Origin: Azoarcus sp. CIB
GTDB lineage: Bacteria > Pseudomonadota > Gammaproteobacteria > Burkholderiales > Rhodocyclaceae
NCBI RefSeq assembly: GCF_001190925.1
Contig: NZ_CP011072.1
Coordinates: 3,100,001 to 3,164,000, forward strand
Reading direction: 5' to 3'
DNA length: 64,000 bases
Position 1 is the first letter of the stretch. Each line of letters starts with the position of its first letter. The position numbers were made by a program, and so were the translations under genes. Positions 51,880-60,028 of this stretch are shown in pieces. Under the pieces are notes generated by a model that made no database searches, was not told the origin of the DNA, and worked only from the letters and a program-made list of their open reading frames with translations.

Positions 51880-53088
51880 ATGCCCGCTTCGATCTTCGCC
51901 GCCGTCGAGATGGCACCCCGTGACCCGATCCTCGGACTGAACGAGGCCTTCATCGCCGACGGGCGCACTGAGAAGGTGAACCTCGGCGTCGGCGTCTACT
52001 ATGACGACAACGGCAAGATTCCGCTGCTCGCAGCTGTGAAGACGGCCGAGAAGTCGCGTCTCGAAGCGATGCCGCCGCGCGGCTACCAGCCGATCGAAGG
52101 CCCCGCGGCATACAACACCGCCGTGCAGAACCTGCTCTTCGGCAAGGATTCGGCCCTCATCGCCAACGGCCAGGTCGTCACCGTCCAGGCATTGGGCGGC
52201 ACGGGCGCGCTGAAGGTCGGCGCCGACTACCTCAAGCGCCTGGTCCCCGGCGCAACCGTCTACATCTCGGATCCCAGCTGGGAAAACCACCGCGCGCTGT
52301 TCGAGTCCGCCGGCTTCCCGGTCGAGAACTATCCGTACTACGAGCCAAGCACCCGCGGCGTGAACTTCGCCGGCATGAAGGTCAAGCTCGAACAGCTCGC
52401 CCCGGGCTCTGTCGTCGTGCTGCACGCCTGCTGCCATAACCCGACGGGGGCCGATCTGACCGAAGCCCAGTGGGGCGAGGTCGTCGGTGCATGCCGCGAA
52501 CGCGGCCTTGTGCCCTTCCTCGACATGGCCTACCAAGGATTCGCCGACGGCATCGAGCCGGACGCGGTCGCCGTGCGCCTGTTCTCCGCCAGTGGTCTGC
52601 AATTCTTCGTTTCGAGCTCGTTCTCGAAGTCGTTCTCGCTTTACGGCGAGCGCGTGGGCGCCCTGTCGATCGTCACCGCGAACAAGGACGAGTCGGCCCG
52701 CGTGCTGTCGCAGGTCAAGCGCGTGATTCGCACCAACTACTCCAATCCGCCGATCCATGGCGGCGCCATCGTCGCGGCAGTGCTGAATTCGGCCGAACTG
52801 CGTCAGATGTGGGAAGACGAACTGGCCGGCATGCGCGACCGCATCCGCGCGATGCGTACCGGGCTGGTCGAAAACCTGAAGGCGGCCGGCGTCGCGCAGG
52901 ACTTCTCGTTCGTGATCCAGCAGCGCGGCATGTTCTCCTACACCGGCCTGTCGGCCGCGCAGGTCGAACAGCTCAGGAACGACTTCGGCATCTACGCCGT
53001 GTCGACTGGCCGCATTTGCCTCGCCGCCCTCAACTCGCGCAACATCGGCTACGTCGCGAAGGCGATTGCCACGGTCGTGAAGGCTTAA
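51880..53088 (+). CDS. Aromatic/aspartate aminotransferase (class I)
   Basis: A 402-residue PLP aminotransferase of the Ia subgroup (TyrB/AspC). The PLP lysine is K250 in SSSFSKSFSLYGERVG, NPTG is at 187-190, D215 lies in FLDMAYQG, and the substrate-binding Arg is in STGRICLAALN. Substrates are probably aspartate and aromatic amino acids with 2-oxoglutarate. The ATG at 51880 has GGAG upstream and gives MPASIFAAVEMAPRDPILGL, typical of the family. It is divergent from uvrB. Confidence 0.92.
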   Translation: MPASIFAAVEMAPRDPILGLNEAFIADGRTEKVNLGVGVYYDDNGKIPLLAAVKTAEKSRLEAMPPRGYQPIEGPAAYNTAVQNLLFGKDSALIANGQVVTVQALGGTGALKVGADYLKRLVPGATVYISDPSWENHRALFESAGFPVENYPYYEPSTRGVNFAGMKVKLEQLAPGSVVVLHACCHNPTGADLTEAQWGEVVGACRERGLVPFLDMAYQGFADGIEPDAVAVRLFSASGLQFFVSSSFSKSFSLYGERVGALSIVTANKDESARVLSQVKRVIRTNYSNPPIHGGAIVAAVLNSAELRQMWEDELAGMRDRIRAMRTGLVENLKAAGVAQDFSFVIQQRGMFSYTGLSAAQVEQLRNDFGIYAVSTGRICLAALNSRNIGYVAKAIATVVKA

Positions 53089-53106
53089 GAATCCGCGCAA
53101 GCAATA

Positions 53107-53135
53107 TTGACGCATAGCCGTGCGCTACCTATAAT
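53107..53135 (+). promoter_or_regulatory. Sigma-70 promoter for the tRNA-Asn pair
   Basis: TTGACG (53107-53112) and a perfect TATAAT (53130-53135) are 17 bp apart. The -10 ends 12 bp before the first tRNA-Asn. It begins 18 bp after the aminotransferase stop. Confidence 0.9.
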
Positions 53136-53147
53136 GCGCGGCTCAAT

Positions 53148-53223
53148 TCCCCGATAGCTCAGTTGGTAGAGCAACGGACTGTTAATCCGTGTGTCCCTGG
53201 TTCGAGCCCAGGTCGGGGAGCCA
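53148..53223 (+). tRNA. tRNA-Asn (anticodon GTT), copy 1
   Basis: A 76-nt cloverleaf with encoded CCA. The acceptor TCCCCGA pairs with TCGGGGA and the anticodon GTT is at 53181-53183. It is identical to copy 2. Confidence 0.97.
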
Positions 53224-53266
53224 AAATTTGGCTCCTGCAGCATCCTGCATGAGCAGACGATACCGA

Positions 53267-53342
53267 TCCCCGATAGCTCAGTTGGTAGAGCAACGGACTG
53301 TTAATCCGTGTGTCCCTGGTTCGAGCCCAGGTCGGGGAGCCA
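53267..53342 (+). tRNA. tRNA-Asn (anticodon GTT), copy 2
   Basis: Identical over 76 nt to copy 1, with the anticodon at 53300-53302. The 43-bp spacer shows no second promoter, so both are probably made from one precursor. Confidence 0.97.
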
Positions 53343-53356
53343 GTAAAGCCAAGTAG

Positions 53357-53389
53357 ATGGGCCACCTTTCGAGGTGGCCCATTTGCTTT
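53357..53389 (+). terminator. Intrinsic terminator after tRNA-Asn
   Basis: An 11-bp stem (ATGGGCCACCT / AGGTGGCCCAT) with a TTCG loop, followed by TTGCTTT. It terminates the tRNA transcript and may also act on the convergent Lon-like gene. Confidence 0.82.
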
Positions 53390-53460
53390 GCGGGTTTGAG
53401 GCATGCCTCCTCCCAACCGCCAGCATCGTCGCACGCGATCACATCAACCCCATCGGAACC

Positions 53461-55896
53461 TCATTCCTGGCCGCTCTCATGCCGCCGTCGGAAGCGGGCG
53501 TGCCGAACTTCGCTGCCGTGATCGAACGCATGTTTCGCCACGATCATCGCGCTGAGGGCCGCGGCGACCTTGTGATTGACCGTCTCCCGCGGCATTACGC
53601 CCTTGGCGTCCGCAACCCCTGCCGACAACCCGGTCAGGATCTCCATCGCCTCATCCACGGTAGCGACGGCATGGAGGTGGAACCGGCCTTCGTGCGCAGC
53701 CACGACAACGTCTTCGCGTAACATGAGATGCCGTACGCTCGCCTGCGGAATGACAACTCCCTGCTCACCGGTCAATCCGCGCGCGACGCACAGATCGAAG
53801 AATCCCTCGATCTTCTCGTTCACACCCCCGATCGCCTGGACCTCGCCGAACTGATTGACCGACCCGGTCACCGCGAAGGTTTGACGAATCGGAACCTGCG
53901 CCAGCGCAGACATCAAGGCGCAGAGTTCAGCCAGTGACGCGGAATCACCCTCCACCGGCGAATACGACTGTTCGAACACGAGACTGGCCGACAGGGACAG
54001 GGGCTGATGGCGCGCATAGCGGGCGCCAAGAAACGCGGAGAGGATCAGAACCCCCTTGGAATGGATCGCCCCACCGAGCTCGGTTTCACGCTCGATATCG
54101 ACGACATCTCCCTCCCCGAGTCGCACCGTCGCCGTAATGCGCATCGGATGGCCGAACTGCTCGCCAGCAAGCTCGACCACAACCAGCGCATTGATCTGGC
54201 CGCAGCGCGCGCCGTTGGTGGAAATGAGCGTCGTGCCGTCGATCATCGACTCAAGAACCCGCTCGGCATAGCGTCCGAATCGCCGCGAGCGGGATGCGAT
54301 CGCCGCATCCACCTGCGAACAACCGACGGTAGGCAACTGCGAGGCGCGCGCATGGAAATCCGCCTCGCGCATCACGTCCGCCAGCAATCGCGTCTGCAGG
54401 CTGAGGCGACCGGCATGCTCGGCCAGGCGCGCGCCATGCTCAACAAGACGCGCAATGCCTGTCCGGTCGAACGGCAACAGGTCCGACGCCCGCCCGAGCA
54501 TCGCGAGCAACGCCGCATAACGAACGACATTGGCGTCGCTGCGCGGCATATCCTCGTCGAAGTCGGCGGCCACCTTGAATAACTCGGGAAAATCAGGGTC
54601 GTTTTCAGTTAGCAGGTAGAACAACTCGCGGTCGCCGACCAGAATCACCTTGACGTCGCACGGAATGGATTCCGGCTCCAGGGTCAGCATGTTGCTCCAC
54701 CCCTGAGCCTCCGACGGCGGCTCGATACGGATCTCGCGGGCGCGAAGCGCACGTTTCAATCCCTCCCACGCGAACGGCTGTGTCAGGATGCGTTCGACGT
54801 CGACCACCAGATAGCCGCCACATGCCCGATGCAGGGCGCCGGGACGGATCAGGCTGAAATTGGTCACGAGCGTGCCCATCTGGGAGATATGCTCGATACG
54901 CCCGATCAGGTTGCCAAAGGTCGGATTGTCCTCACAGATGACCGGCGCACCGCGCGTCGCGGAGTGATCGACCATCAGCTTGACCTGGTAACGGTGGAAT
55001 TTCGTGCGCGCTTCGTCCTCCGCCCCATCGCCCTCTTCCCCCTCCTGAGCGGCCCAGTCGCTTCCACTCTCGAGGATCTCCTTCCTGATCGCATCGAAAA
55101 ACGCTAGCACCGCAGGAAGGTCGGCATAGCGCTCCCGCAGCTCGCGCATCAAATGCGAAACTGCCGGCGTCAGTGCATCGCACGCCGCGCGCTTCATCGC
55201 CTCGTGAAGCTCTTTCCGCCACCCCGGAAACTGCTCGAGCAGATCGGCCAGTCGATCGCCCCAGGCACCCACCTTCTTCTCCACCGCGGCCCGTATTTCA
55301 GGTGCCAGGGCTTCGAAATCCTCGGGAGACATGGTCTGCCCGTCTTTCGTGGGCGCGAACACGAAGCCGTCCGGCGTTTGCAACAGCGACACCCCATCGG
55401 CCGCACATGCCTCGCCCAATTCATGCAGTGCGCCGTCTTCCCGCGTCTTGTGGGCATCTTGCAGCGATTCGATGCGGCTGCTGTAGGTCTCGCTGGCGAG
55501 CGCCGTCTCGATTGCCGGACCGAGATCGGCGATGAACGCCTGCATGTCGGCCCGCAATGCTGCCCCACGCCCGGCCGTCAGCGTGAGGAGCCGGGGGCGC
55601 TGCGGATCGTCGAAATTGTGCAGATAACACAGGTCTGGCGGGACCGCGCCGCAAGCGGAGAACTCACGCAGCAGGCGAAACACCGTTGCATGCCGGCCGG
55701 TTCCCGGCTCGCCGAGCACGAACACATGGTAGCCGGGTTGGCGCATCGCGAGACCGAAACGCAATGCCTCCTCTGCCCGCCCCTGCCCGACTCCGCCCGG
55801 CAGATCGGGAAGGTTTGCCGTATCCGCAAAATCGAAGATCTCTGGTGCGCAACGGATACGGAGACGGTCCGCTGCGAGTGGGCGCAGGTCGGCCAT
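53461..55896 (-). CDS. Lon-like (S16) protease with AAA-type N-terminal region
   Basis: An 811-residue protein with an N-terminal AAA_32-type region, a helical insert, and a C-terminal Lon protease domain. The Ser-Lys dyad is S652 (EGDSASL) and K695 (GGVNEKIEG), 43 residues apart, the same spacing as E. coli Lon S679/K722. The Walker A position reads LGEPGTGRHAT (62-71 core), with Arg (R68) in place of Lys and His next to it, so nucleotide binding may be altered. It resembles the YcbZ/LonB-like group. A GGGAG ribosome site precedes the ATG. A terminator-like hairpin lies just upstream. Confidence 0.85.
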   Translation of the reverse strand: MADLRPLAADRLRIRCAPEIFDFADTANLPDLPGGVGQGRAEEALRFGLAMRQPGYHVFVLGEPGTGRHATVFRLLREFSACGAVPPDLCYLHNFDDPQRPRLLTLTAGRGAALRADMQAFIADLGPAIETALASETYSSRIESLQDAHKTREDGALHELGEACAADGVSLLQTPDGFVFAPTKDGQTMSPEDFEALAPEIRAAVEKKVGAWGDRLADLLEQFPGWRKELHEAMKRAACDALTPAVSHLMRELRERYADLPAVLAFFDAIRKEILESGSDWAAQEGEEGDGAEDEARTKFHRYQVKLMVDHSATRGAPVICEDNPTFGNLIGRIEHISQMGTLVTNFSLIRPGALHRACGGYLVVDVERILTQPFAWEGLKRALRAREIRIEPPSEAQGWSNMLTLEPESIPCDVKVILVGDRELFYLLTENDPDFPELFKVAADFDEDMPRSDANVVRYAALLAMLGRASDLLPFDRTGIARLVEHGARLAEHAGRLSLQTRLLADVMREADFHARASQLPTVGCSQVDAAIASRSRRFGRYAERVLESMIDGTTLISTNGARCGQINALVVVELAGEQFGHPMRITATVRLGEGDVVDIERETELGGAIHSKGVLILSAFLGARYARHQPLSLSASLVFEQSYSPVEGDSASLAELCALMSALAQVPIRQTFAVTGSVNQFGEVQAIGGVNEKIEGFFDLCVARGLTGEQGVVIPQASVRHLMLREDVVVAAHEGRFHLHAVATVDEAMEILTGLSAGVADAKGVMPRETVNHKVAAALSAMIVAKHAFDHGSEVRHARFRRRHESGQE

Positions 55897-55922
55897 ATTG
55901 TTGTTCTCCCGATACCGCGATG

Positions 55923-55953
55923 AAAACGGGGCGTCCGGATAAACGGCCGCCCC
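55923..55953 (-). terminator. Terminator-like hairpin directly upstream of the Lon-like gene
   Basis: On the minus strand GGGGCG-N-CCG pairs with CGG-N-CGCCCC (stem 55928-55953, one internal mismatch), followed by four T at 55923-55926. It is 38 bp after the 93-residue ORF and only 26 bp before the Lon-like start codon, so it could act as an attenuator. Confidence 0.6.
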
Positions 55954-55991
55954 GTCATGATTCCCTCACCCACCCTTGCGGGCAAGCGTCG

Positions 55992-56273
55992 TCAGCGGAT
56001 CCCCCGACGGGAGAGATCGCCCCAACGGGTGTCGTGGTTTCCGACATCGTTCTCGAACTGCGGGAAGCGCCGGTCGTGCTCCATCAGCAGCGACATGATG
56101 GTTCCCGCATGCTCGGGCGGAAACCCCTGACGCCCCCCGCCACGGGTGTCGGTCATCAGCAGGAAAATGAACTTGCGACACTCCGCCGTCCCCCACATCC
56201 CGTCTATCTTGTGAAGATGCGGAAAACGCTCGTAAAGTTTTTCGGTCGAAGTTTCTGTAACTCTTGTCGTCAT
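55992..56273 (-). CDS. Small conserved-looking protein of unknown function
   Basis: A 93-residue protein, start ATG at 56273 with GGGGGAT upstream. It begins MTTRVTETSTEKLYERFPHL and contains HKIDGMWGTAECRKFIFLLM, one cysteine, and a charged C-terminus (HDRRFPQFENDVGNHDTRWG). No signal peptide, membrane segment or known domain is evident. It looks familiar from related Rhodocyclales as an unnamed protein, but I cannot assign a function. It precedes the Lon-like gene on the same strand and is divergent from moaA. Confidence 0.75.
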   Translation of the reverse strand: MTTRVTETSTEKLYERFPHLHKIDGMWGTAECRKFIFLLMTDTRGGGRQGFPPEHAGTIMSLLMEHDRRFPQFENDVGNHDTRWGDLSRRGIR

Positions 56274-56542
56274 CGCAAATCCCCCGAAAGGGCTACATGC
56301 AATCGCCGGGAGTTTAATACTTTTGGCTCATATCAACGAACCCGCTTCCACGCTACTGTGCCAACTACGGCGGCGGTCTGCAAGAAAGACGGACGCCGGC
56401 GCCTCGCGCGAAGTGATTTCCGGTATTGCCTTCAGCCGAAACCACCTGTTTAACTATCGTGTAAATAGACATCAGAACTCAGCCACAGTTTGCCCGACAC
56501 CCGCAACATGCAGCATTTGAGGCCATTTCAGCCAGTCATCCG

Positions 56543-57619
56543 ATGAAATCGATCCCGATCTACCCCGCCAGCGGGACGCTGCCGCTCGCCACCGACGAGC
56601 CCCCACCTGCGGGCGCCCCCCTTCTGGACAAACGCGGCCGCACTGTCCACGACCTGCGCATCTCGGTCACGGACCGCTGCAACTTCCGTTGCATCTACTG
56701 CATGCCGCGTGAGGTCTTCGACGCCGACCACGCCTTCCTCGCCCGCAAGGAGTTGCTGTCGTTCGAGGAGATCACGCGCGTTGCCCGGCTCTTCGCAGCC
56801 CGCGGCGTGCGCAAGATCCGCATCACCGGCGGCGAACCCCTGCTGCGCAAGCACGTCGAGAATCTCATCGCCCAACTTGCCGAGATCCCCGACGTCGAAC
56901 TTACGCTGACTACCAACGGCGTACTACTACCTAAAATGGCCCACGTGCTGCGAGCAGCCGGCCTGCATCGCGTGACCGTGAGCCTGGACGCGATCGATGA
57001 CGCAACGTTCCGCAAAATGAACGACGCCGACTACCCGGTTTCGGCCGTCCTCAAGGGAATCGCCGCAGCGGAAGACGCCGGATTCGGTCCGATCAAGGTC
57101 AACATGGTCGTCAAACGCGGCGTCAACGACCATGGCGTGATCGACATGGCACGCCATTTCCGCGGCACGGGTCACATCCTGCGTTTCATCGAATTCATGG
57201 ACGTCGGCAGCTCGAACGGATGGGAGATGAGTGCAGTAGTCCCATCCCGCGAGATCATCGAGCGGATTCATCAGGTATTTCCCGTCGAACAGATCGAGCC
57301 CAACTACTCCGGCGAGGTTGCGGAGCGCTGGCGCTACAGCGACGGCGGCGGCGAGCTCGGTGTCATCTCGTCGGTGACACAGGCCTTCTGCTCGACCTGC
57401 ACCCGCATCCGCCTGTCGACCGAGGGCAAGCTCTACACCTGCCTCTTCGCACAGAGCGGCCATGACCTGCGCACCCTGTTGCGCGCCGGGGCGAGCGATT
57501 CCGAACTCGATCAAGCCATCGCAGCCGTCTGGCAGCACCGCGAGGATCGCTATTCGGAAATCCGCACCGCCAACACGGCCGGTCTGCGAAAGATTGAAAT
57601 GTCGTACATCGGCGGCTGA
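56543..57619 (+). CDS. moaA: GTP 3',8-cyclase MoaA
   Basis: A 358-residue radical SAM enzyme that starts molybdenum cofactor synthesis. The radical SAM cluster is at C46, C50 and C53 ([10 protein letters not shown]), SAM-binding GGEP is in ITGGEPLLR, and the second cluster uses cysteines in [19 protein letters not shown]. The protein ends in the functionally important Gly-Gly. It is solitary here: no moaBCDE, moeA or mog is near. The 269-bp upstream gap shows no recognisable molybdenum cofactor riboswitch. Confidence 0.96.
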   Translation: MKSIPIYPASGTLPLATDEPPPAGAPLLDKRGRTVHDLRISVTDRCNFRCIYCMPREVFDADHAFLARKELLSFEEITRVARLFAARGVRKIRITGGEPLLRKHVENLIAQLAEIPDVELTLTTNGVLLPKMAHVLRAAGLHRVTVSLDAIDDATFRKMNDADYPVSAVLKGIAAAEDAGFGPIKVNMVVKRGVNDHGVIDMARHFRGTGHILRFIEFMDVGSSNGWEMSAVVPSREIIERIHQVFPVEQIEPNYSGEVAERWRYSDGGGELGVISSVTQAFCSTCTRIRLSTEGKLYTCLFAQSGHDLRTLLRAGASDSELDQAIAAVWQHREDRYSEIRTANTAGLRKIEMSYIGG

Positions 57620-57752
57620 ATACCCGCCGGCCCAAGAGGGTCCGAATCTTGCTTGATTAGACGGTTCCGCGAGTCCCCTGATGCAAGGGCTCCCGCGGTG
57701 CTCGTTCAAATATTGCGCATTGCCACGACCAGCCGGGATCGCGCACGACAAG

Positions 57753-58895
57753 ATGACTCTCAGCACTCCGAATACCTCGACATACGCAACGTCACCACGA
57801 CGGGCAATTGCACTCCTTGCTCTCGCAGGCGTCACATGCCTGATCGCAAGCGGCTGTTCAACGTCCGACGCTCCCGACAAGAGAAGCGCGAAGGAATACC
57901 AGCTTGCATGGCCTGAACCGCCAAACGAAGCGCGCTTCGTGTACGAAGCTCATCTACGGTCAGAAATTAACGTCCGCCCCGAGACGGACGATGGTCAGAC
58001 GAGAAAGATGCTTACCGGCAAGGGTTCGGTATCGGAAGAACTTGTCTACCGCAAACCCGCAGCCCTCGCAGCCCGCAACGGACGCATCTACGTTGCCGAC
58101 CCCCCGACTGGTGCTGTCGTCGTCTTCGACGCCGCCCGTCAGCGCTTGTTTCGAATGGGCATCCGCGAACCGAACAACGTCGTCAAGCCCGTTTCGATTG
58201 CAATCGACGACAAGAATTTTGTTTACGTCCTCGACGGCAAACTGCGCAAGGTGATGGTCTTTGACTCCCTCGGGCTTTTCCAGTTTGCCGTCGGCGCTCC
58301 GAATGCCCTCGTTCAGCCCTCGGGAGTCGCCGTCAGCGCCGACGGAAAGAAGATCTTCATCGTCGATCGAGGCAGTTTCGACGGCGACGATCACAAGATA
58401 ATTGCTTATTCGCCCGACAACGCAGAACTCTTCCGGCTTGGTCCCCGTGGATCGGAACCTGGCGAGCTCAACATTCCCTTGGCGGCGACAACGACACCGG
58501 ATGGACGGCTCGCGGTTCTTGATTCCGGGAATTTTCGAGTGCAAATCTTCGACCTGAACGGCAAGTATCAATCCCACTTCGGTAGCGTGGGGAATGGCTA
58601 CGGGCAGCTTTCACGACCACGCAGCATCGCGTCGGACCGGGACGGTAACCTCTATGTCTCCGATGCATCGTTCAACAACGTCCAGATCTTCACCGGGACA
58701 GGTGAATTGCTCATGTGGGTCGGGGGACCGGGAATGGAGAACTACCCCGGGAAGTTCGGCCTGATCGCAGGCATTGCGGTTGATGAGACCGGGCGACTCT
58801 ACATCGCGGACCACTACCACCAGAAGGTCGAGGTCTACAGGCGTGCCGACAAGCAGCAAACGCCAAGCACAGAACAAAACCTTACCAGCAAGTAG
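57753..58895 (+). CDS. NHL-repeat six-bladed beta-propeller lipoprotein
   Basis: A 380-residue predicted lipoprotein. The signal ends at a lipobox-like ASGC with the lipidated cysteine at C35, after a hydrophobic segment (IALLALAGVTCLI). The mature part has repeated NHL blades (KPAALAARNGRIYVADPP, QPSGVAVSADGKKIFIVDRG, RPRSIASDRDGNLYVSDASF, IAGIAVDETGRLYIADHYHQ). The ATG at 57753 is chosen over one at 57681 because it gives a short basic n-region; the ribosome site is weak. It precedes a multiheme cytochrome by 92 bp, a pairing known from extracellular electron-transfer gene sets. Confidence 0.88.
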   Translation: MTLSTPNTSTYATSPRRAIALLALAGVTCLIASGCSTSDAPDKRSAKEYQLAWPEPPNEARFVYEAHLRSEINVRPETDDGQTRKMLTGKGSVSEELVYRKPAALAARNGRIYVADPPTGAVVVFDAARQRLFRMGIREPNNVVKPVSIAIDDKNFVYVLDGKLRKVMVFDSLGLFQFAVGAPNALVQPSGVAVSADGKKIFIVDRGSFDGDDHKIIAYSPDNAELFRLGPRGSEPGELNIPLAATTTPDGRLAVLDSGNFRVQIFDLNGKYQSHFGSVGNGYGQLSRPRSIASDRDGNLYVSDASFNNVQIFTGTGELLMWVGGPGMENYPGKFGLIAGIAVDETGRLYIADHYHQKVEVYRRADKQQTPSTEQNLTSK

Positions 58896-58987
58896 CAAGA
58901 CTCAGACGCCCGGGCGCGACAAGCCGATTGCAGGCATTCTTTTTGCATACCATTGCAACAACAACAACTCCAGATGCTCAAGACACT

Positions 58988-59899
58988 ATGAACAAGAAAA
59001 TCGGTGCAGCGCTGATCATCGCATTGGGTACGTTCGCATTAGGACCTGTCCTGGCCGGAAACGACCGATTAAGCGAGTTCTCGAATCAGGGCACGATCGG
59101 CAACACCCGCCACAACTTGACCCAGCGGCCAACTGACGGTAGCACCGCGATCAATGCTGGCATGATGGAGGCGTACCGGAACGACTACCAGCAGGTGTGC
59201 GTCTACTGCCACACGCCACACGCGGCGAACACCAATATCAATGCGCCCCTGTGGAACCGCACGGTTCGCACGACGACCTACACCCTCTACACGCAACAAA
59301 CGCTCTCGCAGGACACGACCCAGCCAGGACCGAACTCGCTGACCTGTCTGTCCTGCCATGACGGCCAGACTGCGGTCGACTCGATCGTCAACATGCCGGG
59401 CTCAGGCGGCTACAACGGTGCGCTGGCGCTGAACCCCTCCGCAGGAACCATGGAATCATTGCTGGACACATGGCGACTGAACGGTGGCGACCCGACGGCG
59501 GTTACGCACCAGGGTCTGAACTCGGACCCCAACAGCGAAACCAGCTGTCTCGGCTGCCACTCGCCCGGGAAGACCTCTGCAGCCACGGACTTCACTGTCT
59601 TTGCGCTGGGTACCGACCTCACCAACGACCATCCGGTCGGCGTCAAACTCCCTGCCGGCAGCGATTGGAACGTCCCTTCGGGCACCTTCCAGAACATCCG
59701 GTTCTTCGACAAGGACGGCGACAACCGGCCCGACAAGGACGAACTGCGCTTCTACGACTCCGGCGACGGCTTCGAAGTCGAATGCGCTTCCTGCCACGAC
59801 CCCCACGGCGTGCCGGGCACGACCTCGAAGTTCCTACCGACGTTCCTGCGTGTAACGGCAGACGGTAGCCAGATTTGCCTGACGTGCCACGTGAAGTAA
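58988..59899 (+). CDS. Periplasmic or extracellular pentaheme c-type cytochrome
   Basis: A 303-residue secreted cytochrome. The Sec signal peptide is 1-23 (cleavage LAG|ND region). Five CXXCH heme sites are C71-H75, C120-H124, C187-H191, C266-H270 and C297-H301; all ten cysteines are used. Exactly five other histidines are present (42, 78, 174, 215, 273), enough for bis-His ligation of each heme. Motifs RHNLT, CHTPH and NDHPVG fit the doubled-CXXCH family. A Ca-binding-like loop lies at 241-252 (DKDGDNRPDKDE). No Shine-Dalgarno is obvious; a CAA-repeat run precedes the ATG. The role is inferred to be electron transfer. Confidence 0.9.
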   Translation: MNKKIGAALIIALGTFALGPVLAGNDRLSEFSNQGTIGNTRHNLTQRPTDGSTAINAGMMEAYRNDYQQVCVYCHTPHAANTNINAPLWNRTVRTTTYTLYTQQTLSQDTTQPGPNSLTCLSCHDGQTAVDSIVNMPGSGGYNGALALNPSAGTMESLLDTWRLNGGDPTAVTHQGLNSDPNSETSCLGCHSPGKTSAATDFTVFALGTDLTNDHPVGVKLPAGSDWNVPSGTFQNIRFFDKDGDNRPDKDELRFYDSGDGFEVECASCHDPHGVPGTTSKFLPTFLRVTADGSQICLTCHVK

Positions 59900-59920
59900 G
59901 GCAGATCGTCCGGGACTACG

Positions 59921-59953
59921 AGAGAGGCGCCGCAAGGCGCCTTTCTCATTTTT
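59921..59953 (+). terminator. Intrinsic terminator after the pentaheme cytochrome
   Basis: The stem AGGCGCC (59925-59931) / GGCGCCT (59936-59942) has a GCAA loop and extends with GAGA/TCTC, followed by T-rich sequence to 59953. It lies 22 bp after the cytochrome stop. Confidence 0.82.
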
Positions 59954-60028
59954 AGAAACCATTTTACAAATATTGTCTTTGAACTGAGAAATAAGTTCAG
60001 CCCAATGTTGCATTACATGAACCATAGG

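Noticed and set aside
53159-53434. 91-codon open frame across the tRNA-Asn pair
   Set aside because: It is made of tRNA sequence read on the opposite strand; the two cloverleaves are certain.
56323-56336. FNR/Anr-like sequence TTGGCTCATATCAA near moaA
   Set aside because: Only one half-site fits the TTGAT-N4-ATCAA pattern; too weak to report as a site without testing.
56274-56542. Molybdenum cofactor riboswitch before moaA
   Set aside because: Looked for because E. coli moaA has one; no matching conserved core or stem arrangement was recognised in the gap.
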